A stretch of DNA of 64,000 bases, taken from assembly GCA_042140185.1 (NCBI GenBank), contig CP159477.1, forward strand, positions 1,798,001 to 1,862,000, given 5' to 3'. The translations under genes were made by a program, and so were the position numbers. Positions 44,978-54,277 of this stretch are shown piece by piece; position 1 is the first letter of the stretch; each line of letters begins with the position of its first letter. Below the pieces are notes generated by a model. The model was not told the origin of the DNA and did no database searches. It saw nothing but the letters and a program-made list of their open reading frames with translations. The stretch comes from JANSXG01 sp024743075. Lineage in GTDB: Bacteria > Planctomycetota > Phycisphaerae > Phycisphaerales > UBA1924.

Positions 44978-45379
44978 TCAGCACGGGCTGCCGAAACTGC
45001 TGAGGATCAGGTTCAGGTCCGCGAGGTTTGTTACGCCGTCGCCGTTGATGTCGCCTGCCCCGCCGCCGCCGAACGCGCCGAGGACGATGTTCAGGTCGCC
45101 GAGGTCGATCGTGCCGTTGCCGTTCAGGTCAGCGGGGCAACTCACAGCGCCCCAGAACCCTCCGACAACTTCATAGCCGCCTCCGGTCATCGGCGGGCTG
45201 GCATCGGGTTGACCGACCGTTCCGTACACCTGGAACGCGCCCCCGGTCGATAGCCCCCCGCCGCCGTCGACGGTCCACTCGTTGATCTCGAACGGCCCGC
45301 CGGCGACCGCGATTCCTCCCAGGCAGGCCATAGCAACTGCTGCCTGAACTCTCCGATACAGAATTGGCGTGTCACGCAT
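44978..45379 (-). CDS. small secreted protein with dockerin-like repeats
   Basis: From the ATG at 45379 (AAAGGAG eight bases upstream) the product is 133 residues: a signal peptide (VAMACLGGIAVAGGP), then a beta-rich TVDGGGGLSTGGAFQVYGTVGQPDA..GGYEVVGGFW domain and two dockerin-like repeats (ADLNGNGTIDLGDLNIVLGAFG and GDINGDGVTNLADLNLILSSFG) ending SPC. The middle domain occurs in many planctomycete exported proteins, of unknown function. It follows the fibre-like gene in the same direction, 25 bases away, suggesting co-expression. Confidence 0.85.
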   Translation of the reverse strand: MRDTPILYRRVQAAVAMACLGGIAVAGGPFEINEWTVDGGGGLSTGGAFQVYGTVGQPDASPPMTGGGYEVVGGFWGAVSCPADLNGNGTIDLGDLNIVLGAFGGGGAGDINGDGVTNLADLNLILSSFGSPC

Positions 45380-45404
45380 GACTGCATCTCCTTTCGCGTT
45401 CGGG

Positions 45405-47138
45405 TCAGTTGCCGAGCTTGCGGGCTTCGGAGGCTTCCCGTGACGCGTCGATGCCCTCGGAAGGACCGCGCCCGAACGATTCGGGGTGGAGAAGCTTGCC
45501 GACGGCATCGCCGGATTTCCACTCCTCAACGGGTATGCGGTTTGCGTTTGCAAACGCGTCCTCGCGGACGCCCGTGATCTGCCAGGACACCTTGGCTCCC
45601 GGCACCCCGCCGGCGATCACGAAGACGCCCTGCTCGGTCATCTCGTGCGCGATGTAGAGATTCGGCATCGGAGCACCGATCGGCGTGAGTTGGTAGCGGA
45701 AGTCGCGGTTCAGGGCCTGGAAATAGTCGGGCATCTGAACCGTGGCGGAGCCGTTCGCATCGATGCGGGCCTGACCGTTGTAGATGTTCATCATCTCGGG
45801 TGACTCGACGAACGAGTGGTAGAGGTACTTGTTATAGGGATCAAGCGGATGGTCAATCTTGAACGAGCCCGCGCCTTTCGAGAGCGTTCCGGTGACGTTG
45901 GCGTTGCCTGCGAAGTACCCGGCCCAGCGTGTACCGGATCCGCTGGTCGAGCCGTAGATCCCATACCCGGTTCCGCCCGTGCCCGAGTCAGCGAACCCGC
46001 GGACCCCGTAGTAGCTCGCGCTCTCGTCTCCGTCCGCGACACCGTAGACGCCCTGATACTTACCGTCACCACGGACGCCGATGCCCCAGAAGTCGCTGTC
46101 GTTGTTGATTCCATAGATCGCGGGAGTGTCGTTGTTCCCGGGAGTGTTCTGGACACCTCGCACGGCGTTCGAGTCATATGACGAACCGGTGCTGCTCACC
46201 GCGAAAACGCCCTGCGAATCGCGATTGGCGAAGGTGACATCGGTTCCGGTGGTTCCGTTGATGATGCGACCTCCGTCACGGTTCGCACCGCTGATGCTCG
46301 CGTAGATTCCACCGTAAAAGTCGTTGCCAAGAACGACGAACGCGCTCGGCTGGAAGCCGTAGAACAGATACCCGTTCTCTTCGGTGTTCTGACCAACCAC
46401 CGCGTAGCCGTCGACGGTGCTCCCGTAGATCCCGTAGCCGTTGCCCTCATGCGATCCCCAAACACCGATGCCGCAACCACTTTCGCCGTTGTTCACGCCA
46501 CGCACAGCGGCCGAGAAGCAGCCCGGCGCGGTGTTCGAAATCTCGGCGAGGAACGCGTTCGCGGCACCCGTCGTCGAGTCGGACCGCACGAACAGCGCGG
46601 GAGCCGTCCCGGTCCCTGATGTATTCGCGAGTGACATCATCTGGCCGTTGTACGAGCCGAACATCGGCCATTCAATCTGATCGCTCGTGAAAGAGAACGG
46701 CGTCGGGTTGATCTTCTGACGAGGCGTCAGAACCGATCCGTTGACGGTCAGTTGCAGCCATCGGTTCGAACCGTCGAACAGGTTCGTCCCAAAGGGCAGA
46801 TCGACCGTGAAGACTCCCTGTGAGACCGAAACCACGATCACACCCGAGTTCGCGAGCGCGCCACCACCGATCGCGGTGGCGTAGAGCCCGAAGTTGATGT
46901 TGTAGTTGCCGTTGGCGAGTTGCCCGTTCTGGCGCAGGCGACCCTGGTACGTAAACATCTGGGCGATACGCGATTCGGCGACATCGCCTCCGTCTTCGAG
47001 ATCGGTCGTGCCGATCGGCTTGTCGGGCTGTATGAGCGTCGTCTGGTCGGGCGCTGCGAGCACCGTGCCGCTGATCGCGGAAAGAATGCAGGCGCAGGAC
47101 AACAGTGCGGCGTGGCCGCGGGTCGGTGTACGGTCCAT
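45405..47138 (-). CDS. exported tail-fibre-like protein with GYGIYG repeats
   Basis: From the ATG at 47138 (GGAGGAG seven bases upstream) the product has 577 residues: signal peptide (ALLSCACILSAISGTVLAA), an N-terminal beta-domain (FTYQGRLRQNGQLANGNYNINFGLY..SVSQGVFTVDLPFG), a repeat region rich in Gly/Tyr/Asn (GNGYGIYG, GVYGVADGDE, YGVRGFAD), and a conserved C-terminal unit beginning SFKIDHPLDPYNKYLYHSF and ending with the WQITGVREDAFANANRIPVEE segment. The repeats suggest trimeric beta-prism or fibre structure, and the C-terminal segment resembles ones I have seen on other bacterial surface fibres. Function is unknown; likely cell-surface. Confidence 0.82.
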   Translation of the reverse strand: MDRTPTRGHAALLSCACILSAISGTVLAAPDQTTLIQPDKPIGTTDLEDGGDVAESRIAQMFTYQGRLRQNGQLANGNYNINFGLYATAIGGGALANSGVIVVSVSQGVFTVDLPFGTNLFDGSNRWLQLTVNGSVLTPRQKINPTPFSFTSDQIEWPMFGSYNGQMMSLANTSGTGTAPALFVRSDSTTGAANAFLAEISNTAPGCFSAAVRGVNNGESGCGIGVWGSHEGNGYGIYGSTVDGYAVVGQNTEENGYLFYGFQPSAFVVLGNDFYGGIYASISGANRDGGRIINGTTGTDVTFANRDSQGVFAVSSTGSSYDSNAVRGVQNTPGNNDTPAIYGINNDSDFWGIGVRGDGKYQGVYGVADGDESASYYGVRGFADSGTGGTGYGIYGSTSGSGTRWAGYFAGNANVTGTLSKGAGSFKIDHPLDPYNKYLYHSFVESPEMMNIYNGQARIDANGSATVQMPDYFQALNRDFRYQLTPIGAPMPNLYIAHEMTEQGVFVIAGGVPGAKVSWQITGVREDAFANANRIPVEEWKSGDAVGKLLHPESFGRGPSEGIDASREASEARKLGN

Positions 47139-47465
47139 TGTGGACTCCTCCAATCAGATGTTCGGCGCCGCGCCCGTACCTCCACGAGTTGGTCCTCCTC
47201 AGGCCGGGCGCCGACGAACAACGGTAAACATCTCATCGTGTCCGATGATTGAAACGCTACTCCATGCGCAGTCGAATTCCAGACTCTGCGCACCGTCGCG
47301 CTGTCAAAATCATCAGATCGCGCGCCGCAAGGCGGGCAACCACCGCATCCGCCGGTCGAATTTCGGCGGTGGAACGCCGCATCCGTGAGGTGGCACGAAT
47401 AGCCTACGCACATTTGCCGGTTTTGATCCGTGCCACCCCGAAGCGGGCAGATCGGAAGCGGTGGA
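47139..47465. other. intergenic region between the fibre-like gene and the alkaline-phosphatase-like gene
   Basis: 327 bases with no supported gene. It contains a 9-bp inverted repeat (listed separately) and relatively AT-rich patches near 47200-47290 that could hold the promoter of the fibre-like gene. Nothing else recognised. Confidence 0.5.
47389..47437 (-). promoter_or_regulatory. 9-bp inverted repeat, possible structured leader or operator
   Basis: GGTGGCACG at 47389-47397 pairs with CGTGCCACC at 47429-47437, with a 31-base loop. It lies upstream of the fibre-like gene and just beyond the 3' end of the phosphatase-like gene, so it could be a leader stem, an operator or part of a terminator. 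No riboswitch class recognised. Confidence 0.35.
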
Positions 47466-48850
47466 TCAGTTGCGCGCACTGAGCAGCGGTTCCGACGGGC
47501 CGTCGGGAGAACCAAAGAGCGTTAACCGAATCAACTCCGCGATCATCGTGTTGTCCACAGTCCCGCGTACACGCTGGCTGTTCAGACCGTCCGCACGAAC
47601 AAGGACGCCGCCGGAAACGTCTGTCTTGCTCGACCAGACCACGGCGAAAGGCAATCGGCGGCCGTTCCGATCCGGGGCAGCGATGAACGGGGCAGATCCC
47701 GTGCCGTTCGCACCGTCGACGGGGGCACCGTTGGGATCCCAGGCCGGGAGCGACCGAGGGGCGTCCTCACCGGGTGCGAGCGCGATGCCATTCATTCTCA
47801 GACCACCGCCGTCGCTGTCCGCGCACGTGATAAGGAGGGTCTGGGGGTTGTCGGCGAGATGTCGCAATGCCACTCCCAAGGCTTCATCCGCCCGGCGCGC
47901 GGCTTCAAGGGTCCCGGACGCGTTGTTGTTGTTTCCCATGTTGTCCGTGGCTTCCTCTTCAACCACCAGAAGGAAGCGTTCGCCACCGGCGGAGAGGATC
48001 CGGATCGCGGTATCGGTCATCTCTGCGACGGTCGGTGCTTCCGGATCGAAGTTCGTCAGGCCCTTCTCCTTGAGAATCTCCTCGGGCTTGTCGTTGAACG
48101 TGGCGTCCCACGCAAAGAGACCGAGCACTTTGTCGCCCGAGGTCGGCAGGCTCAGCAGCTCATCTCGGGTTCGGACCACGGTGTAGCCGCGATCGATCGC
48201 CTCGGCGATGAGGTTTCGTCCGTCCGGACGTTGCCCCTCGCCGTGAACACCCTTCGTACCCACCGGGAGGAAGTGCTTCTCGCCGCCGCCGAAGAGGACT
48301 TTGCGCCCGAGTCGATCAACTGCGCAGCGATGTCGAAATGGTCGTGACGCGAATCCGCCTCCGACACGAAGCAGGCGGTTCCCGGTTCAGTGGAAACACC
48401 GGTCTGCACCAGACCGACAGGGATCCCGCTTCGCAGGGCTTGCATCGCAACGCTCAGAGAGCGCCCCTGTTCGTCGACTATGCGCTCCCCCCGGTCACCG
48501 CCGGCGGTGAGACCGAACGCATCCGAGGCCACCTTTATGCCGAAGGCGTGCGTGGTCGCGCCGCCGTTGCTCGTGGCCGTGAGCGAATCGTTCATATGGC
48601 CGCGATACACGCCGACGGCCGGAAGCAGGTCCCAGTTCAGATTGCTGTCAGGCCCGACATAGAGGGCACGCGCCGCCGCCCACGTCGCGGCGGATGCTCC
48701 GTCGGGGTGGATGAAAATCACGCTTCCTGTCAGCGCGGAGCGGTCGACGCTGACGCTGGCATAGGCACGCCCGCATCCGAGGGCGACAAGACACGCGGCG
48801 AAAACGTTCAGGATAAAGCTTGAGCGTTGCACAGGAACACCTCTCTTCAA
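47466..48850 (-). CDS. alkaline-phosphatase-superfamily protein without metal-binding His (one frameshift site)
   Basis: About 461 residues. A signal peptide is followed by IHPDGAS with the metal-ligand Asp50 and the nucleophile region TATSNGGATTHAFGIK (Ser94), in the order and spacing of PhoA. The metal-ligand Glu and Asp are kept in VEEEATDNMGN, but PhoA His331 appears as Asn, His370 (ADH) as Ser in ADSDGGG, and His412 as Lys in SSKTD, by motif alignment. The break at about 48306-48308 is fixed by one C on the plus strand, restoring SGRKVLFGGGEKHFLPV. Exported; catalytic role doubtful as a zinc enzyme. Divergent from the phosphoesterase at 49 kb. Confidence 0.8.
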
Positions 48851-49027
48851 CGGTCAGACGGGCGGCTACAACCAAGCGCCGCGTCTCTAGAGCATCGCCC
48901 ATTCGCTTCATCCCGTCCGGGCGGAACGAGTACAAACACTCCATTTAACGAACTCTTCACCGGTCGCTCGCACACGCCAACGATGGATTGGGCGAACGTT
49001 GTGCCCACTCACGAAGGAGAATTCAAT

Positions 49028-50752
49028 ATGCGCGAGACCTCCCTGATCTCCGTCTGCACCGGAGCTGCACTCTCGATCAACGCGTGGGCCGCCGACCCCA
49101 CCGCCCGCGGCACTGTCTTCCTCGACCTCAACAACGACGGGGTGCGTCAGGCCGACGAACGGGGAATCGCCGCCGTCCCCGTGTCCGACGGCGTACGAGT
49201 CACACTGACCGATGCATCCGGTGCGTGGGCACTCCCCGTCACCGGTGATGACCACTACTTCGTGATCAAGCCTCGCGGCTACCGCACACCGACCACCGAG
49301 CTCGGCCTGCCCCGCTTCAGCTACATCCACAAGCCCGACGGCTCACCGGACGACAACTTCATCTGGCCGGGTGTCGAACCGACCGGAGAGCTGCCCGCGT
49401 CCATCGATTTTCCCCTGACCCCGAATCCGGAGCCGGATTCCTTCAGCGTCCTCGCGTTCGGTGACCCACAGCCGTACTCAGAACGCGAAGTGGACTTCCT
49501 CCGCGCCGATGTGATCGACCCGATCGTCGGTCGGCACGATGTCGCCTTCGGCGTCAGCCTTGGCGACCTCGTTGGCGACCGCTTGGATCTGTTCCAGCCG
49601 CTCAACGAGGCACAATCAGTCCTCGGCGTGCCCTGGTACAACATCTACGGCAATCACGACATGAACTTCATGTCCGGTCAGTCGGATGACACCGCCAGCG
49701 ATCCCGATCGCTGGGCCGACGAGACTTACGAGCGTGTCTACGGACCGGCGAACTTCGCCTTCCAATACGGGCGGGTGCATTTCGTCGCGCTGGACAATGT
49801 CATCCACGAAGGCTTCGAGGGCTTTCGAAACGGCACGCACGACGGTTGGCCCGGCGGCAAGCGCCCCCGCTCTGCGACCTATCGCGGCGGACTGCGCCCG
49901 GAGCAATTGACGTTCCTCGAAAACTACCTGCAGATCGTGCCCGATGACGAGCTGGTGGTGCTCATGTTCCACATCCCGATGGCCGCCGAAGCGGGCAGCA
50001 TCCACCAGATCCCGGAGCGTGAGCGGCTCTTGGAGATCCTGTCGAGCCATCCGAACACCATGAGCATGTCCGGGCACACGCATTTCCAGCGCCACTGGTT
50101 TTTCGGAGAACAGGACGGCTACCGGCCGACCGGCCCCAACCAGCACACCACAGGTGTCGTCGGCCGGACCGTTCATCACCACATCAACGCGGGGACCGCT
50201 TCGGGATCCTGGTACCGCGGCCTGTTCGACGAACAGCTCATCCCACACACGCAGATGCGGTGCGGCACACCGAACGGCTACACCGTCGTGAACTTCGACG
50301 GGAACACCTACACGACGGACTACTTCGCCGCACGCCACTCAGAGCAGCACTTCGCATCAATCACGATCGGCGAACCCGGCACCACCGAAGTTCGACCGAT
50401 CGGGGGCGAAACCACCGTCGTCGTGAACGTCTTCAACGGCACGGAGGCGGACACCGTGCGATGGCGTGTCGTCCCGGGCGGCACGAACGCTCGCCCGCTC
50501 CCGTGGACGGCCATGCTCTTTGCGCCTCAGGTGGACCCAACGTATCAGGCACTGTTCGAACGCGAAGCGAACCTTGCCGAGTACGCGGACGGCCAGCGTG
50601 ATCTGCCGGACCCCGTGGATTCCTTCCACATCTGGGAATCCCGACTCCCCGCCGACCTGCCCGCGGGGACTCACCGCATCGAGATCGAACACACCGATGT
50701 GTATGGCCGGATCAGAACGATGACCGCCACTTTCCGTGTGGTGAACGATTAA
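49028..50752 (+). CDS. exported calcineurin-like metallophosphoesterase
   Basis: A 574-residue protein with a signal-like N-terminus, a short SdrD/CNA-B-like beta domain (ARGTVFLDLNNDGVRQADERGIAAVPVSDG), then the metallophosphoesterase core: FGDPQ, SLGDLVGD, YGNHDMN, FHIP and SGHTHFQ, which supply the di-metal ligands, and a C-terminal beta domain. The ATG at 49028 follows AAGGAG. Substrate unknown (phosphate esters). It is convergent with the second phosphoesterase across a terminator. Confidence 0.9.
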   Translation: MRETSLISVCTGAALSINAWAADPTARGTVFLDLNNDGVRQADERGIAAVPVSDGVRVTLTDASGAWALPVTGDDHYFVIKPRGYRTPTTELGLPRFSYIHKPDGSPDDNFIWPGVEPTGELPASIDFPLTPNPEPDSFSVLAFGDPQPYSEREVDFLRADVIDPIVGRHDVAFGVSLGDLVGDRLDLFQPLNEAQSVLGVPWYNIYGNHDMNFMSGQSDDTASDPDRWADETYERVYGPANFAFQYGRVHFVALDNVIHEGFEGFRNGTHDGWPGGKRPRSATYRGGLRPEQLTFLENYLQIVPDDELVVLMFHIPMAAEAGSIHQIPERERLLEILSSHPNTMSMSGHTHFQRHWFFGEQDGYRPTGPNQHTTGVVGRTVHHHINAGTASGSWYRGLFDEQLIPHTQMRCGTPNGYTVVNFDGNTYTTDYFAARHSEQHFASITIGEPGTTEVRPIGGETTVVVNVFNGTEADTVRWRVVPGGTNARPLPWTAMLFAPQVDPTYQALFEREANLAEYADGQRDLPDPVDSFHIWESRLPADLPAGTHRIEIEHTDVYGRIRTMTATFRVVND

Positions 50753-50792
50753 GGCCTAACGGCTGCCCACCGCAGCGTTGAGAGAGGGAACG

Positions 50793-50820
50793 CACCCCGG
50801 CCGATTGGTCGGGGTGTTCT
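50793..50820. terminator. bidirectional terminator between the two phosphoesterase genes
   Basis: 10-bp stem CACCCCGGCC / GGTCGGGGTG (one G-T pair) with a GATT loop, between two convergent genes and followed by TTCT. Confidence 0.7.
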
Positions 50821-50844
50821 CGTGAAGCGCCGGGCGAACGCGAG

Positions 50845-53019
50845 TCATTCGGTCGATTGGCCGAAGTCAGCAAGCACGCGGTTAAGGTCCTCAAGCGTGT
50901 AGCGCTCGCCGAATCCGCCAAGCACGAGGTTCAGATCCTCAAGGCCGACGCTCCCATCCAGCGAATAGTCCCCGGCAAAGATGCGCCCATCATAGCCCGG
51001 GGCTGTGACGAGTTCGAGTTCAAAGTGACTGCCCGGCCCCGTGAAATACCGCTCCTGCCACGGCGAATAAGTCCGAAAGCGCACCGTGCTGCTGCCGGGC
51101 GCAAGTTCGATCAGGCGCAGGAACCCCTCGCCACCCTCGGGTCGCGCCTGGTAGTCGGTCAGCATCTGGTGCGCGACATTGCCGAACGCCGTTGCGTCAG
51201 AAACCCGGCTCTCGCCGGTCACATGCCCGCTCAGCACCATCACGGTGTTCGGGTGCTGGCTGATCAGATCGCGCCAGAGATCCCCGCCGTCCGAAGTGCC
51301 GCCGGGAAGATCAGCCGTACCGTAGGAGTACGGGGATCCGCTGAACTCGCCGACCAGCCGATCGATACGCTGATCCCCGCGATGCATGTACGCGTGGGTG
51401 ATGACGATCGCCAGACGATCGCTGTGGTCCGAGAGCACCTGGTGCGCCCATTCGATCGCCTGCGTCCGAGGGCCCCACTCCAGCGACAGAATGACCCACT
51501 TCCGACCGGCCGCATTGATCAGGCTGTAGCTGTTCGCGACAGACTCGAATGTCTCGCCGAAGGTCGTCTGCTGAGCAAGGAACGATTCGGGAAAGTACTG
51601 ACCCATCAGCGTCGACCGATCCGCGGCGTTCCCGTTCGGGCCGCAGTCGTGATTGCCTTGGGCGAGGACCGTCGGGATCTCCGGGAATATCCGATCAATC
51701 GCGCTCCGCGCGACGCTCCACTGCGACTCGTTGTTCCGATTCGTCAGGTCGCCGAGGTGCAGGACCAGGCCGATGTTGAGGGCATCTGACTGATCCGCGA
51801 TCCACTGCGTCTGGCTGTGAAACACCGGCGGATAATCCTGTGCGTAATACTGCGTATCAGGAAGCACCGCGAAAACGGTTGAGCCGGGTCGCCACTCGAT
51901 GTCGGGCCCGGGCGTGACCGGGATGTACGCGAAGGCGAACATGGCTTCGCCTCCGAGCCCCTCCGGGTCCATACCAGGTATGTCCCGTGTCTCGACGACA
52001 AACCCTTCGAGATCGCTCGACCAGTCGGCGACGACAATGTTATCCGAGTTCTGAACACCTCCGCCTTCCGGTGAGAGCAGCAGAGCGCCGCTGCCCCCGT
52101 CGGTCACACCGCTGATGCGGAGCAGCACACGCCCCGTTCCGAGCGCGCTCACAGCGAAGCCCTCGGTCCCCGCGAGCACCTCCGGGACAGCACCATCTCT
52201 CTCAGCGACCCGGCCGGCGACGAGCCCATCGGTTGCGAACGGCAAATACACGAACGCAACCGGATCGTTCTCTCCGGCGGCTCCGCTCGTCGCCTTGTCA
52301 TGGCACACGATCGTGTAGGTTCCGTCGCCGTGATTCTCGGTCAGGGCGAAGTTCGCCTCGTTCTTCCCGCCGACCGCGATGAGCACACCGTTACTCCCGG
52401 TCGCGCCGAAGCCGGTGAGATCAAGGGTATACCTTCCCTGATTCGCCGGACTGTCCACAAACGTCGAACCGAGGCCGAGCCCCTCGCTTGAAATCAACCG
52501 TGTCATCGGACCGTTGTTCGAGTCATTTAGCGCATGACCCGCGATGAACCCGGCTTCGAACGGGAACAGGACGCTCGAGATATCCACATTCATCTCCATG
52601 CCGCTCGGCACGCCATGGGCACCGACCGTCAACTGTGTCACCGCATCCGGACGATGGCTCGTCACGATCGCGAAGCGGTCGCCGCCATTGTTGCCGCCGA
52701 CGTTCCAGCCGTTGTCGTTCAAACGCTCGCGGTTGCGTATTGCCGGGATCATGACGCCGCCGGCAATATCGTCGCCCGTGCCGAAGCCGACGTGGTAATC
52801 GCCACGGTTCTGATCCGGGTAACTGAACAGCCGAGCGCCGGCCGGCACGGACAACCGGACCGAATCCCGGTTGTTGCCCGCATCGATCTGCTGCACATCG
52901 AGCAGCCCCACGACGGCATCCGAGACCGTTGGCGCTTCAGGGGCTCCATCAGTCCACGACGCTCCCATCTGCAAAGTGAAGAAAACGCAAATCGCGATAC
53001 GGAGTGCTGTCTGTGACAT
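50845..53019 (-). CDS. exported metallophosphoesterase with dockerin-like tail
   Basis: From the ATG at 53019 (GGGAG just upstream) the product has 724 residues: signal peptide (IAICVFFTLQMGASWTDG), a large beta-rich N-terminal region, then the calcineurin-type core FAVLPDTQYYAQD, LHLGDLTNRNNE, QGNHDCG, ITHAYMH and LSGHVTGES, with all expected metal ligands, and a dockerin-like tail (SLDGSVGLEDLNLVLGGFG, YTLEDLNRVLADFG). The first repeat lacks the usual first Ca-binding Asp-x-Asn. Secreted or surface phosphatase; substrate unknown. A hairpin abuts its ribosome-binding site. Confidence 0.9.
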   Translation of the reverse strand: MSQTALRIAICVFFTLQMGASWTDGAPEAPTVSDAVVGLLDVQQIDAGNNRDSVRLSVPAGARLFSYPDQNRGDYHVGFGTGDDIAGGVMIPAIRNRERLNDNGWNVGGNNGGDRFAIVTSHRPDAVTQLTVGAHGVPSGMEMNVDISSVLFPFEAGFIAGHALNDSNNGPMTRLISSEGLGLGSTFVDSPANQGRYTLDLTGFGATGSNGVLIAVGGKNEANFALTENHGDGTYTIVCHDKATSGAAGENDPVAFVYLPFATDGLVAGRVAERDGAVPEVLAGTEGFAVSALGTGRVLLRISGVTDGGSGALLLSPEGGGVQNSDNIVVADWSSDLEGFVVETRDIPGMDPEGLGGEAMFAFAYIPVTPGPDIEWRPGSTVFAVLPDTQYYAQDYPPVFHSQTQWIADQSDALNIGLVLHLGDLTNRNNESQWSVARSAIDRIFPEIPTVLAQGNHDCGPNGNAADRSTLMGQYFPESFLAQQTTFGETFESVANSYSLINAAGRKWVILSLEWGPRTQAIEWAHQVLSDHSDRLAIVITHAYMHRGDQRIDRLVGEFSGSPYSYGTADLPGGTSDGGDLWRDLISQHPNTVMVLSGHVTGESRVSDATAFGNVAHQMLTDYQARPEGGEGFLRLIELAPGSSTVRFRTYSPWQERYFTGPGSHFELELVTAPGYDGRIFAGDYSLDGSVGLEDLNLVLGGFGERYTLEDLNRVLADFGQSTE

Positions 53020-53027
53020 TTTTTCTC

Positions 53028-53050
53028 CCGGAGAACATCTGGTTCTCCGG
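53028..53050 (-). promoter_or_regulatory. 9-bp hairpin overlapping the ribosome-binding region of the phosphoesterase gene
   Basis: CCGGAGAAC pairs perfectly with GTTCTCCGG around a 5-base loop. On the mRNA it ends right at GGGAG, nine bases before the ATG at 53019, so the structure could hide or present the Shine-Dalgarno sequence. Confidence 0.55.
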
Positions 53051-53222
53051 AACAGCGTACATCGGTATACAGATCGCACGCTCCATCGAAGAACGAATAA
53101 CTCAATCTTCACCCGATCTGCGCACGCGCCTGCGCCGCCGTTCGTAACTTCCCGCTGCGTTGATACAGGCGCCGCGTCGCGCGGTTTCTCTCTACCCCCG
53201 GACAACCTTGGAGCGCCATCTG

Positions 53223-54194
53223 ATGCAATCCCGCAAAGCGTTCACTCTGATCGAACTCCTCGTCGTCGTCGCAGTCATCGCGCTGCTCATCGGCATACTG
53301 CTCCCGGCTATGGGCCAGGCACGCGAGACCGCTCGGCGGATGCAGTGCGCCAACAACATACGCATGATCGTCCTCGCGTCCCGTGTCCACGCGAACGACA
53401 GCAGCACCGGCGCGTTCATCCCCACCATGGGCGGCAGCGAGGATAACCTCGCGTACCTCGAACCCGGCGAGTACATCGAGAACGTCGAGCAGGCCATCTG
53501 CCCGAGCACCCAAAACTTCGTCGATCCCGACAACTGGCTCGAAGAAGACGACGCCCGCAACAAGTATGGCCGGCGCGTCCGCCTGCACCTGACCCGATCG
53601 GCGAACAACGCGTTCGACACGGGTGACAATACCCAGGGCTTCAACGTCCAGCGTGGCGGTCACAGCTTCGAGGTGTGGGCATGGATGTCCAGCCGCGCCC
53701 AGAGCCAACTGCACATCTACCCGTCCGGATGGGTCGACTACAGCCGTGGCACGACCGACCACTTCCAGCAGCGCGGGTTCGGCCCGAAGCACCCGACATA
53801 CATCGGCGAGAACGGCGAACAGCCGGACCCGCCCAACCGAAGCATTCTCAAGCGTCTCAACACCGTCGAGCACCCTTCCCGCACGCTGCTCATCCTCGAC
53901 TCCGATCAGGATCACCTGTCGCAGATCAAGGCGCTGTACCCCGGATCGCGCAACAACTGGCCCGACCCGCACAACAACCACGGCACCGACGGCCTCAACA
54001 TCGGCTTCATCGACGGCCACGTCGACTTCGTCCGCCGCGGCCATGACCTCGTTGAGGCCTACATGTACTCGAATCACCTCGGCGCCAGCGACATCTACGA
54101 CGATCTCGAAGAGCTCCACCCGGCCCTCCGCAAGACATCCGAGAGCCTCTTCTACAACAACTACCAGCGCTGGTACTTCGAGAACGATTCCTGA
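53223..54194 (+). CDS. prepilin-like protein with type IV pilin N-terminal methylation motif
   Basis: A 323-residue protein beginning KAFTLIELLVVVAVIALLIGILLPAM, the type III/IV prepilin cleavage and membrane helix, followed by RRMQCANNIRMI and, near the end, GLNIGFIDGHVDFVRRG, the H-x-D-G-x-V-x-F element of planctomycete DUF1559-type pseudopilins. The ATG at 53223 follows GCGCCATCTG with no strong ribosome site. Such proteins are massively expanded in planctomycetes; function is unclear. It precedes the lamin-tail gene by 83 bases, in the same direction. Confidence 0.93.
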   Translation: MQSRKAFTLIELLVVVAVIALLIGILLPAMGQARETARRMQCANNIRMIVLASRVHANDSSTGAFIPTMGGSEDNLAYLEPGEYIENVEQAICPSTQNFVDPDNWLEEDDARNKYGRRVRLHLTRSANNAFDTGDNTQGFNVQRGGHSFEVWAWMSSRAQSQLHIYPSGWVDYSRGTTDHFQQRGFGPKHPTYIGENGEQPDPPNRSILKRLNTVEHPSRTLLILDSDQDHLSQIKALYPGSRNNWPDPHNNHGTDGLNIGFIDGHVDFVRRGHDLVEAYMYSNHLGASDIYDDLEELHPALRKTSESLFYNNYQRWYFENDS

Positions 54195-54277
54195 GCCCGC
54201 TTGTCCACCACGTTTCCAAGCGTTCCGCCCCGCGATCGCTGCTGTCCGCGATCCGTTCATCCCGAGAGGAGAGTCTC

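Noticed and set aside
47401..47437. Cyclic-di-GMP riboswitch-like bases (GGCAAA..GCGTAGGC) on the minus strand
   Set aside because: Only fragments match; the conserved tetraloop-receptor arrangement is missing.
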